NCBI GenBank assembly: GCA_016786885.1
Contig: JAEUVO010000053.1
Coordinates: 1 to 64,000 of the forward strand
Length of the DNA: 64,000 nucleotides
Direction of reading: 5' to 3'
Source: Chitinophagaceae bacterium
Lineage (GTDB): Bacteria > Bacteroidota > Bacteroidia > Chitinophagales > Chitinophagaceae
The notes under the pieces were generated by a model. The model ran no database searches, was not told the DNA's origin, and saw only the letters and a list, made by a program, of their open reading frames with translations. The translations under genes and the position numbers were made by a program. This document shows, piece by piece, positions 45,083-53,651 of this stretch (within the stretch, counting starts at the first letter, position 1; every line of letters begins with the position of its first letter).

Positions 45083-46036
45083 TTAATAGAAAACAGGACA
45101 CTTAAGATGGCGGGTGGCACTGTTGCCACCGAGGCGCCAGCCAAAACGAATAATACTGGAAAAGAAGGCATCATTTTCTGTAGGGTCACCTCTTTCTGCA
45201 AACTCTTCATAAGGCCGGGTAGTAGGGAAAGTATAGGTGCCACGATAATATAACCTTCTTGCTTTTACAGCGTCTGCCGGAGCTAAATATTGATCAAAGT
45301 AGATAGGATCGATGTAGTAATTATTACTAACATCATCTACATAATCCGTAAATAATTTTCTATGTAGAATTTCAAAACCGATGTAGGAATTCTCTTTTAT
45401 GTAGTATTTAAAACCAACACCTACAAGGGCATTCATCTGTGTAAGCTTATATGGCTTGCTGTCAGGATATTCTGCAAAACCCTGGCCTTCTAATCTGAGG
45501 GGTGCTGTTTTCACCCAACTGCCATCCACATCTTTAGTTTCAGGGTTAAAATTATAGATACCCACTCCGCCGAGTACATAAGGGCGGAATTTACCGGCCA
45601 GGCCATCATACTTCTCCATGAAGTAGGTAGGATATATTTCCAGGGCTGCGTAAGCTTCTTTGATTTTTGAGCGGAAACTCAGGTTTCTTTCTTTTCTGTC
45701 CATTTCGGCACCACCTTTTGCCGGTGCTTCTGCATCATCTCCTTCTACATAACCAAGGTTACCAGCTACACGAAAACCTATCCATTCAGTGGGGTAGTAG
45801 TTAAAGTACAAGCCTTTATTCAGCTTGGTCAGCGGAAAGTCAAGATCCTTTACAAAGGTTTTTCCCACACCGGCACTGCCTCCCAGGTCCCCAAGGAAAA
45901 ACATAGGGCCTAAACCAAGACCTATTTCAACTTTTCCGTTGCGGCTGGTGATAGACTGTGAATGTGATTGTAAAGAAATGAAAGTGAATAAGCAAATTAG
46001 TACGGACAGCCGTACAGTGAGTAAACTTGTTCTCAT
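45083..46036 (-). CDS. Outer-membrane beta-barrel protein
   Basis: ATG 46036 (MRTSLLTVRLSVLICLFTFISLQSHS is the signal region) gives 317 residues. The mature protein begins with VEIGLGLGPMFFLGDLGG and has repeated amphipathic strands (LYFNYYPTEWIGFRVAGNLG, ALEIYPTYFM, RPYVLGGVGIYNFNP, NALVGVGFKYYIKENSYIG), consistent with a beta-barrel. The start and the GDLGG turn resemble the DUF6089/PorG-like group, but this is not certain. The barrel probably ends near IIRFGWRLGG, with a short tail. An in-frame extension to 46105 is excluded by the signal peptide. Confidence 0.8.
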   Translation of the reverse strand: MRTSLLTVRLSVLICLFTFISLQSHSQSITSRNGKVEIGLGLGPMFFLGDLGGSAGVGKTFVKDLDFPLTKLNKGLYFNYYPTEWIGFRVAGNLGYVEGDDAEAPAKGGAEMDRKERNLSFRSKIKEAYAALEIYPTYFMEKYDGLAGKFRPYVLGGVGIYNFNPETKDVDGSWVKTAPLRLEGQGFAEYPDSKPYKLTQMNALVGVGFKYYIKENSYIGFEILHRKLFTDYVDDVSNNYYIDPIYFDQYLAPADAVKARRLYYRGTYTFPTTRPYEEFAERGDPTENDAFFSSIIRFGWRLGGNSATRHLKCPVFY

Positions 46037-46110
46037 TGGTATCAGATTTCTGGTTTTTCTACTATTGGATTTCGAAACTAAAGTAGATAAAGAAAGAAAT
46101 ATCATAGGTA

Positions 46111-46147
46111 TTTACAACCGTATTTTTTTAATTCTGACGGTTGTAAA
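46111..46147. promoter_or_regulatory. 11-bp perfect inverted repeat between two minus-strand genes
   Basis: TTTACAACCGT, 15 bases, and ACGGTTGTAAA form a perfect inverted repeat about 75 bases upstream of the barrel gene and 35 bases after the acetyltransferase gene. The minus strand has no T tract after the stem, so an operator is as likely as a terminator. The loop contains seven T on the plus strand. Confidence 0.5.
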
Positions 46148-46180
46148 AGTTTTTCTACTTAGTGATTCTACGAAAATGCG

Positions 46181-46621
46181 CTACGACAGTATCATTTCTA
46201 TATGTTCAATACCATCCTCCAGGTAAATATCACTTGTTTGCTGAAAGCTAAGTGATGCGTAGAAATTTTTAAGATAAAGCTGGGCGCCTATCCTGATGGT
46301 ATGTTTGCCAAATAAGCTATATATATTATCGATTGAATTTTTCATTAGCTCTCTGCCCAAACCACTTTTCCTTGCAGCAGGTGAGGTAACCACTCTTCCT
46401 ATTGATGGTTCAATATACGACAGGCCGGGAGGCAGAAGCCGGGTGTAGGCAACCAGTTTATTATCCGTCCATCCCATAAAATGATAAGCATTAGGGTCTT
46501 TATTATCAGCGTCCTGGTACACACAGTTCTGTTCTACAACAAATACTTCATTCCGTAATTGAATGATAGCATATAGCTCCAACGGAGTAAGTGCATCAAA
46601 TTTTTTTAATACCCAATTCAT
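46181..46621 (-). CDS. ElaA-type GNAT acetyltransferase
   Basis: The 146-residue protein matches the ElaA subfamily of GNAT N-acetyltransferases. The first helix is LTPLELYAIIQLRNEVFVVEQNCVYQD (split over residues 11-37). Then come the strand AYTRLLPPG, the acetyl-CoA binding RVVTSPAARKSGLGRELM and the late LKNFYASLSFQ. ElaA members lack a defined physiological substrate; QLRNEVFVVEQ is the family signature. A -7 box lies about 27 bases before its start, so it may be transcribed alone or with the barrel gene downstream. Confidence 0.9.
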   Translation of the reverse strand: MNWVLKKFDALTPLELYAIIQLRNEVFVVEQNCVYQDADNKDPNAYHFMGWTDNKLVAYTRLLPPGLSYIEPSIGRVVTSPAARKSGLGRELMKNSIDNIYSLFGKHTIRIGAQLYLKNFYASLSFQQTSDIYLEDGIEHIEMILS

Positions 46622-46647
46622 TTTGTCTCGAAGTTTCGTTAAGAGAG

Positions 46648-46655
46648 CAAATATA
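46648..46655 (-). promoter_or_regulatory. -7 box of the acetyltransferase gene
   Basis: On the minus strand TATATTTG matches TAnnTTTG exactly. Only a CTG is found near the -33 position, so the promoter is plausible but incomplete. Confidence 0.42.
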
Positions 46656-46717
46656 ACATCAGCGGATATATTTCAGGTATAACCTGTATTTCGGTAATTT
46701 TAAACAAACTTGTTTCA

Positions 46718-47611
46718 ATGGCAATAAAAGATCTTAGCAGCGTACATGAACTGGTTAGCGATCTTTTTCGCTGGCCAGTATCACCAGAAGAATGGAAGCA
46801 GTATGAGTTAAGTAATGAACAAATTGATTTTTTTAAAAAAAATGGCTTCCTCAGTGGTGTGAAGCTGCTTGATGAGGAGCAGATCAATGTTATCAGAGGA
46901 GAATTGAGTGATATTGCTGATCCGAAACATCCTGGTCATAAATTGTTTTATGAATTCCATTCTAATGAATCCACTGATCCTTCTACAATTTTATTTCATG
47001 CCTTAGGTGCCTGGCGCATTACAAAGGGTTTGCATGATGTACTATGGAATCCCCGTTTTCTGGTTGCAGCAAGTCAATTATTAGGTAATGTTCCGGTGCG
47101 GTTCTGGCATGATCAGATTTTCTGGAAACCTCCAAAACAAGGAGGCGTAGTAGCCTGGCACCAGGATTATTCTTACTGGACAAGAACAAAACCAGTGGCG
47201 CATCTTACCTGTTGGTGTGGATTGGATGATGCCACAAAAGAAAATGGGTGTCTGCAATATATACCCGGTAGTCATGAGTGGGGCTTATTGCCCAAACCTG
47301 TAATAGCTGGTGAATTACATGGTATAAAAGATTTTTTAAATGAAGAACAGAAAAAGAAATTTGACCATCCGCAGTATGCCGAGGTAAAAGCCGGGGAAGC
47401 CATTTTCCATCATTCACTTACCCTGCATGGTTCAGGAGCTAATACCTCAGCAAGGCCAAGAAGGGCATTTGTCATAAATGTTTTTGCAGACGGAGTAAGA
47501 TCTGATGCAGATGAACCTTTGTTAGACGGGGTTCCGGCCGTTCCAAAAGGGGAAAAGATGCAGGGACAGTTCTTTCCTTTACTATTTGAGCCGCAAATGA
47601 TTCATCAATAG
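46718..47611 (+). CDS. Phytanoyl-CoA dioxygenase-family oxygenase
   Basis: The 297-residue protein has the PhyH double-stranded beta-helix. The iron-binding His-X-Asp is in VVAWHQDYSYW, the second conserved block is CGLDDATKENGCLQYIPGSH, and the distal histidine and 2-oxoglutarate-binding arginine are in FHHSLTLHGSGANTSARPRR. It should be an Fe(II)/2-oxoglutarate-dependent oxygenase. The substrate is unknown; bacterial members act on small metabolites or natural products. The gene is convergent with rarA and their ends overlap by 7 bases. Confidence 0.9.
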   Translation: MAIKDLSSVHELVSDLFRWPVSPEEWKQYELSNEQIDFFKKNGFLSGVKLLDEEQINVIRGELSDIADPKHPGHKLFYEFHSNESTDPSTILFHALGAWRITKGLHDVLWNPRFLVAASQLLGNVPVRFWHDQIFWKPPKQGGVVAWHQDYSYWTRTKPVAHLTCWCGLDDATKENGCLQYIPGSHEWGLLPKPVIAGELHGIKDFLNEEQKKKFDHPQYAEVKAGEAIFHHSLTLHGSGANTSARPRRAFVINVFADGVRSDADEPLLDGVPAVPKGEKMQGQFFPLLFEPQMIHQ

Positions 47612-48867
47612 TTGTATTTGTCTTTCCAGAGGTTTTTGAGAAATTTTCTCAATTCTTCTTCTCTTGCATTTTTTCCCGGATCAAAGAATTTCATTCCTGC
47701 TATTTCTTTGGGTAAATATTCCTGCGGCGAAAAATTATTCTCATAGCTGTGAGAGTATTCATAGTTCTTTCCATAACCCATATCCTTCATCAACTTAGTA
47801 GGGGCATTCCGGATTTGTAATGGCACCGGCAGATCGCCATACCGTTTAACAGCTGACAGGGCCTCTCCAATAGCAGCCACAGCCGCATTACTTTTTGGTG
47901 ATGATGCAAGATAGATGGCACATTGTGACAGGATGATATTGGCTTCAGGATAACCGATCTTGTTCACCGCATCAAAAGCTGCATTGGCCATTACAAGCGC
48001 AGTGGGATTGGCATTGCCGATATCTTCGCTTGCCAGGATGACAAGCCGGCGGGCAATGAATTTTACATCCTCACCTCCCTCGATCATACGGGCCAGCCAA
48101 TACAAGGCCGCATTAGGATCGCTGCCTCTTATTGATTTAATAAAAGCAGAAATTATATCATAATGCTGTTCACCGCTTTTATCGTATAGTGCAATTCTTT
48201 TTTGCGCTACTTCCATTACATAGCTGTCGGTAATGATAACATCCTTACCGGCAGTGTCGCATACAATTTCCAGCAGGTTAAGTAATTTTCGTCCATCGCC
48301 TCCTGAAATGTTTATCAGTGCAGCTGTTTCTTTTAATTGTATATTTTTCCTGGAAAGGATTTCATCTTTTCCGATGGCGATTTTCAAAAGGGCTATCAAT
48401 TCATTTTCATCCAGTGGTTTTAGAACATAAACCTGGCATCGGCTAAGTAAGGCGCTGTTTACTTCAAACGAAGGGTTTTCAGTAGTGGCACCGATCAATG
48501 TTACAATCCCTTTCTCTACAGCTCCGAGTAATGCATCCTGCTGTCCTTTGTTAAACCGGTGTATTTCATCAATAAACAGAACAGCACCTGGTTTTGTTTT
48601 GGCCTGTTCGATGATTTCTCTCACTTCTTTTACTCCTGCACTGATAGCACTGAGTTGAAAAAATGGCGCCTTCAATGTATGAGCAATGATATTGGCAATA
48701 GTAGTTTTTCCGGTACCCGGAGGCCCCCAGAAGATCATCGAATGAACCTTATTATTATCTATTGAAGTGCGGAGAATGCTTCCTTTGCCAACGAGGTGCT
48801 CTTGCCCCATCAACTCATCTAATGACCGGGGACGTATTCTTTCTGCCAGCGGAACTTGCGGATTCAT
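47605..48867 (-). CDS. rarA: Replication-associated recombination protein A (RarA/MgsA)
   Basis: The 420-residue AAA+ ATPase starts PLAERIRPRSLDELMGQEHLVG split over its first 25 residues. It has Walker A GPPGTGKTTIANI, Walker B LFIDEIHRFNKGQQDALL, sensor GATTENPSFEVNSALLSRCQV and the C-terminal tetramerisation region (GSDPNAALYWLARMIEGGED, SEDIGNANP). It acts at stalled forks and links to the clamp-loader family. Length is normal. A terminator belonging to the following caspase gene lies just upstream. Confidence 0.96.
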   Translation of the reverse strand: MNPQVPLAERIRPRSLDELMGQEHLVGKGSILRTSIDNNKVHSMIFWGPPGTGKTTIANIIAHTLKAPFFQLSAISAGVKEVREIIEQAKTKPGAVLFIDEIHRFNKGQQDALLGAVEKGIVTLIGATTENPSFEVNSALLSRCQVYVLKPLDENELIALLKIAIGKDEILSRKNIQLKETAALINISGGDGRKLLNLLEIVCDTAGKDVIITDSYVMEVAQKRIALYDKSGEQHYDIISAFIKSIRGSDPNAALYWLARMIEGGEDVKFIARRLVILASEDIGNANPTALVMANAAFDAVNKIGYPEANIILSQCAIYLASSPKSNAAVAAIGEALSAVKRYGDLPVPLQIRNAPTKLMKDMGYGKNYEYSHSYENNFSPQEYLPKEIAGMKFFDPGKNAREEELRKFLKNLWKDKYNY

Positions 48868-48881
48868 ATAGTCAAAGTAAC

Positions 48882-48914
48882 TAAAAAAGCAGGCTGTTGA
48901 GACTGCTTTTTATT
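48882..48914 (-). terminator. Terminator of the exported caspase gene
   Basis: On the minus strand AAAAAGCAG-TCTCAACAGC-CTGCTTTTT forms a 9-bp stem ending in a T run, 20 bases after the stop codon at 48935. Confidence 0.75.
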
Positions 48915-48934
48915 GTAGTGCCTGATATTTTTTA

Positions 48935-51178
48935 TCAATACCGGGACTTGACCGATAATCTTATCAGGTTCCAGTTAGATACGGTCTTTTTCAATGACCT
49001 TGTACCATCTTCATTACCCATGTTTAAAAGGTTGCCCAATGGACTTTCTTCTCCACCCGCAGCTCTCACTCCTTCCTGGTTGAATACCATGGCGTAGTTG
49101 GTAATAGGTTCATCGGATGCCAGCAGGAAATAATTATCAGTTCCTACAGGTTCTGAAACAGTTCCTTCAAACAGGAAAACATCTTTTACAATATTGAAGT
49201 TCTCAAATTTCGGGAATTGGTTGCCTACATTTCCGGCATCAGCTTCAGGATAAGCCAGTATCATGTTTCCGGCCTTATCAATTATAAATACATAGACAAA
49301 CCTTTTTACTTTATTAGCCCCTGTATATCCATCATTAGCTACCAGGTGAAAGGCGATCTGTTCACCCACTTTATATTCATTATTAGTTACCAGTTGGCCT
49401 GTTTCTTTATTTCTCATTTCAAGATGGAAAGGGAAATTAGTTTCACCCTCTTTTGGCCCGGTTAGTTGCACCCATCCTCTTATTTTGGAAAGCCGCATGG
49501 CATATTCATACAAACTATCGGATACATCTGTTGCCATTTCAGGACTATTGTTATTAAGTGGAAAACTCTTTGTTTGCACCGGCATCGATTCCAGGCTATC
49601 CCGGGCAGATGTTTGGGCACGGCGTAGTCCGTAAGCAGGTTTGCCATTTTCATCTATTGTTCCGTACAGGGTATAATTTGCATCAGTAATATTATTTACA
49701 ATAACAATACTCTTGTTTTTCACAGACAGCAATCTTTCTGCTACGGCAGCAGCAAGTTCATTGGAGACAGGTAATTCAAAATAAAAAGATGAATCTTGTT
49801 TGCCTAACTGAATCAGTGCGGCTGAAGTAAGAGAAGATGGAACGGGAACATCTTTGCCGTCTACATTTACCCTGAATTTTTCCCCATCAAAATAGATACT
49901 GGTATAAGGGTCTGTTTTTTCCAATTCATTCACCCATTTAATTTTTTTTGATTGCCTGAGTTCTTGACTGATGCCTGCCATTTTTGTTACATCACTATAA
50001 CTCATCTTGCCTGCTGGTATATAAACTTTGAGAAGGGGGGCGGAAGAAGAAACCCAATTGGTTACTTCAAGCAGCTCACCTGCTTTCAGGTTTTTGATGT
50101 CTCCCTTTACTAACCTGGCACGGCACTTATTAACGCCATAAATAGAATCGATTTCCAATTTTACTAATGTGTCAGCGCCTTTAAATTTTACCAACTCATT
50201 TTCTTTATTTAGCCCTAAGGCAAAACCACCCTGCAGCAGTACTCTGTCATTTTCAAAACCGGAAATAGCAATGAGTGACTTGTCAGGCAATGTCCCTTTT
50301 GATATACCAAATAATGTTTGTTGTTGCCTTTCTGGTTTTCCTCCCAATACAGGTTCTTGTTTTTTGCCATTACTTTTCAATATGGCACGGATACTTGTAA
50401 ATAAATTAGTGGCAGATGCATTTACCGATTGCTGATCCAGGGCCTGTATCAATGCAATTGTAAAGGCACCATGCGATATATTATGCTCATCTCTTTGTTC
50501 CTGGGCAAGTTCATTATCCTGGGCTGCAGAGAATATCAGGAAATTACCTTCAGGCCGGGTCTCAGGCGGTATTGGCTGAGAGGCGTCTTTTGCATCATAA
50601 TTAGCATCATCAATAAAACGAAACAATCCCGGGTCATTTGGGCCACGGGAAAGAGATCCGCTATGACAGCAATCCATAATCACTGTCAGTTTTACTCCCT
50701 TGTCAAGAAAAGCGTTGTAAATTTTAGCGAGTTCTTTATCTCGGATATCTTCCACACCCGGTTTCCAGGTATCACTGGGTACTATTGATTCATCTTTTTT
50801 ATCTTCTTCTTTCGCAAGGCTGTTTGGAACCTGGCTGCCATGCCCGGCATAAAAAATGAATGCAATATCGTTTGCCTTGCTTTTTTCCAGTAAACTGTTC
50901 ATGGCTTTCAATATGCCAGATCTGTTTGCAGCATCATTAAATAATGTATCAATATTAGGAGTGGTAAACTGAAATTTGGACACAATAACAGAATGCATAG
51001 CCCTGCCATCATTCACACAGCCCTGCAGGTTTTTGAACACTGACCTGGCTGTACCCTCTATTTTAGCGTTTGGGGGTGCCAGGTATTTGTCTATCCCGAT
51101 GATAAGTGCTCTTTTTTCCTGTGCAGTACTGAGTAATGCAATAAAAAAAGGAAGAATAATGGTGATGAGCTTTCTCAT
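48935..51178 (-). CDS. Exported metacaspase-like protein with C-terminal DUF4384-like domain
   Basis: The 747-residue protein has a signal peptide (LITIILPFFIALLSTAQ) and then a C14 caspase-like domain. Its first strand is RALIIGIDKYL, the catalytic His113 is in FIFYAGHGSQVP, and the catalytic Cys171 in VIMDCCHSG. A GNFLIFSAAQDNE substrate-site strand follows. The middle (about 310-560) is an unassigned linker region. The C-terminal part (EYKVGEQIAFHLVANDGYTG, VFIIDKAGNMILAYP, NYFLLASDEP) fits the DUF4384 domain often fused to bacterial metacaspases. Both catalytic residues are intact. It would act outside the cytoplasm. A second caspase-like gene lies 205 bases away in the divergent direction. 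Confidence 0.9.
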   Translation of the reverse strand: MRKLITIILPFFIALLSTAQEKRALIIGIDKYLAPPNAKIEGTARSVFKNLQGCVNDGRAMHSVIVSKFQFTTPNIDTLFNDAANRSGILKAMNSLLEKSKANDIAFIFYAGHGSQVPNSLAKEEDKKDESIVPSDTWKPGVEDIRDKELAKIYNAFLDKGVKLTVIMDCCHSGSLSRGPNDPGLFRFIDDANYDAKDASQPIPPETRPEGNFLIFSAAQDNELAQEQRDEHNISHGAFTIALIQALDQQSVNASATNLFTSIRAILKSNGKKQEPVLGGKPERQQQTLFGISKGTLPDKSLIAISGFENDRVLLQGGFALGLNKENELVKFKGADTLVKLEIDSIYGVNKCRARLVKGDIKNLKAGELLEVTNWVSSSAPLLKVYIPAGKMSYSDVTKMAGISQELRQSKKIKWVNELEKTDPYTSIYFDGEKFRVNVDGKDVPVPSSLTSAALIQLGKQDSSFYFELPVSNELAAAVAERLLSVKNKSIVIVNNITDANYTLYGTIDENGKPAYGLRRAQTSARDSLESMPVQTKSFPLNNNSPEMATDVSDSLYEYAMRLSKIRGWVQLTGPKEGETNFPFHLEMRNKETGQLVTNNEYKVGEQIAFHLVANDGYTGANKVKRFVYVFIIDKAGNMILAYPEADAGNVGNQFPKFENFNIVKDVFLFEGTVSEPVGTDNYFLLASDEPITNYAMVFNQEGVRAAGGEESPLGNLLNMGNEDGTRSLKKTVSNWNLIRLSVKSRY

Positions 51179-51383
51179 GATGGGTGCTTTATTGCTATTA
51201 AAATTCGACCTATGATTTTGTTATTCCAAATAATATACTGTATAATATTAAATACACTTTTTGTTCTTGTGATACCATCTGCAGGGTATTTATAAGAATT
51301 TTAGATTGAAAAACAGTAGAATTACCTTCCTCAGGGTATGCTTTATATGGATATATAGTAATAACTTTTCAAAAATTAGGGTT

Positions 51384-53630
51384 ATGAGGCTGGCTATTAA
51401 AAATGTTGCACCTTTCTTCGGCATGCTGCTGCTTGCTGTTACTTTCTTTCCGGTATCTGTTTGTGGCAATCCGGGAATAGCAGTACGTGGAACCTATGTG
51501 TTGGAGAATACTCAGTATCCACAGGGCTTGAAAAAGTATAAACCATCTGCTGTATATATTATTTACAATGGACCATATATAAAAGATGGCTGGAGAGCTG
51601 CTTTTTTAAGAGGCGATACTATTATTAATTTAAAAGGAATGATGGATTCCACAAAAGGCGGGATAAAGGCTTATCGCCTCATTTTTGGGAGCAAAGAAGA
51701 AATTGACAGCGCCTGGCAGGTCGATAGCAAGTTTCGGGTAACAGATAAAGTCTTTAATCTTGGCGCTAATATGCTACGGGTATTTGCATATGATTCAACG
51801 ATGAAGCTGACGGATAAGTTTGTCTACAATTATGCGCAAAAGTTTAAAGAAGAAGGAAAGGAAGTACCGACCTTGGGCCGTCTGTTGCGGTTGGAAGAGG
51901 TTTACACAATTTCAGACAGGAATAAGTTTTCAGTTGGTGCAGCATGGGTACTATCAGTAGGCATAAACCGATATGAAGGGAAAGCTATAAGCCCTTTCGC
52001 TAATTGTGAATCTGACGCTATAACTTATAATACTTTCTTTAAAGAACAATACCAACGGGCCTTTACCATCCGGGATTCTGTTTCTAATTACAACGAGTAT
52101 TTACTGACAGGAAAAAGTGCTACTAAAGAAGCTATACTTAATGCGCTGAAAGATATTGCATCAAAAGCAGGGTCAAATGATTTCTTTGTGTTCAATTTCA
52201 GCGGGTTCAGCAACCCCGTTTCTTTTGATTCGCTGAATTATGCCACTCATTTCTTTCCTTATGATGATAAAGAATATACCAGGGACTTTGTTTCCTACAC
52301 TAACCGGTTTAAGGAAGAAGTCAATGAAAAATTGATTTCCTTAAAAGTACTGCAGGAACACATCCAGGTAATACCTGCCAGTAATCAGTTATTTATTACA
52401 GAAGCAGGGCCTACCGAGAAATTTAAAACAGAGTTTATAAAAACGCTGATGCAAAATTCACCAACCGTTGCAGGTATACTTAATAAGAACAGGGTGATCA
52501 TAGTGCCTAACGGATTTGGGTTGGATAATACTCATTGTGGTGGTCAGAGAATTGAGAAGGGGCCTATCAACTATTTTATAACTTCTCTGGAAAACAAATA
52601 TAATATCTACGATTTATTCCGCGATGGGCACAAAGCACAGGAGATTGCCTTTAATCTTAAAAGTAAAGCAGCAGCCTGCCAGGTATTAAGGAATGACTAT
52701 TTCGATGTTTTCTTCGAAAAGCAATTTCTTCAGCAATACAAAGAGATATTTGGCGACGACAATGAACAGACAAGAGGGTTGAAGGTGAGGGCAAAAGAGA
52801 TACAAAAGGAAGTAGGCGGACTTGCAGGAAAACGCTATGCGTTAGTAGTAGGTACAGATAACTACAAAGGCAAAGGCTGGAAGAAACTTAATAACCCGGT
52901 TAAAGATGCAAGGGCTGTAGCTGATGAATTAGCTAACTCATATGGCTTTGAGGTGCAGCTGCTGGAAGATAAACCAATGGATAGTATTTACAAAGCTATC
53001 AGGGAGTATTACAGAATTGCAAAACCAAACGACCAGTTTGTAGTTTATTTTGCCGGGCATGGAGATGTAGACGAAGAATTGCTTGATGATGGATTTATTG
53101 TTTGTATCGATTCTCGGTCTGTTGAAGACGACCCTGTCCGGAATACCTATATCCCTTATTTAAAGCTGCAGAAAATGCTCAATAATATTCCTGCAAGACA
53201 GGTGCTGGTATTGCTCGATGTTTGTCACGGAGGAGTATTTGATCAAAAAGTTTTTGACAAGGAAAAAAGAGAAGGGGAATTTGGCAATATCTCAAACAGG
53301 AATGTGCTGCAGTTCTTAAAAGATAAATTGCAGTTGCGGACACGGAAGTTCTTATCATCTGTTGGTAGCGAACCGGCTTTTGATGGAAAAGCGGGCCGTC
53401 ATTCGCCATTTGCCAATCTACTACTACAGGTGTTAAGGGCAAGAGGAGCAGGATCAAACGGAATAGTAACCCTGTCAGATATTTTTAAAGTGTTGCAAAC
53501 AGCCAGTTTAAATGAAACAGCTACACTGAAAATATCCCCGGCCATGGCAGATTTTGGACAGGTGGATGCTTTTAGTGAGTTTATTTTTATTCCCCTGGAG
53601 AAAATGGGTACAAACGAAAAACAAAATTAG
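51384..53630 (+). CDS. Exported tandem pseudocaspase-caspase protein
   Basis: From ATG 51384 the protein has 748 residues and a signal peptide (FFGMLLLAVTFFPVSVCG). Residues about 186-455 form a caspase-like fold (AWVLSVGINRYEG; SNDFFVFNFSGFSN; QLFITEAGPTEKF) in which the His position (AGHG) is SGFS and the Cys position (DVCHGG) is EAGPTE, so it lacks both catalytic residues. Residues about 483-735 form a second caspase domain (RYALVVGTDNYKG) with intact His559 (VYFAGHGD) and Cys614 (LLDVCHGG). The N-terminal 170 residues are unassigned. The arrangement recalls a caspase with a tethered pseudo-protease partner. An in-frame TTG at 51306 would hide the signal peptide and is rejected. Confidence 0.86.
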   Translation: MRLAIKNVAPFFGMLLLAVTFFPVSVCGNPGIAVRGTYVLENTQYPQGLKKYKPSAVYIIYNGPYIKDGWRAAFLRGDTIINLKGMMDSTKGGIKAYRLIFGSKEEIDSAWQVDSKFRVTDKVFNLGANMLRVFAYDSTMKLTDKFVYNYAQKFKEEGKEVPTLGRLLRLEEVYTISDRNKFSVGAAWVLSVGINRYEGKAISPFANCESDAITYNTFFKEQYQRAFTIRDSVSNYNEYLLTGKSATKEAILNALKDIASKAGSNDFFVFNFSGFSNPVSFDSLNYATHFFPYDDKEYTRDFVSYTNRFKEEVNEKLISLKVLQEHIQVIPASNQLFITEAGPTEKFKTEFIKTLMQNSPTVAGILNKNRVIIVPNGFGLDNTHCGGQRIEKGPINYFITSLENKYNIYDLFRDGHKAQEIAFNLKSKAAACQVLRNDYFDVFFEKQFLQQYKEIFGDDNEQTRGLKVRAKEIQKEVGGLAGKRYALVVGTDNYKGKGWKKLNNPVKDARAVADELANSYGFEVQLLEDKPMDSIYKAIREYYRIAKPNDQFVVYFAGHGDVDEELLDDGFIVCIDSRSVEDDPVRNTYIPYLKLQKMLNNIPARQVLVLLDVCHGGVFDQKVFDKEKREGEFGNISNRNVLQFLKDKLQLRTRKFLSSVGSEPAFDGKAGRHSPFANLLLQVLRARGAGSNGIVTLSDIFKVLQTASLNETATLKISPAMADFGQVDAFSEFIFIPLEKMGTNEKQN

Positions 53631-53651
53631 AATTGTTATCTATTCTAACGG

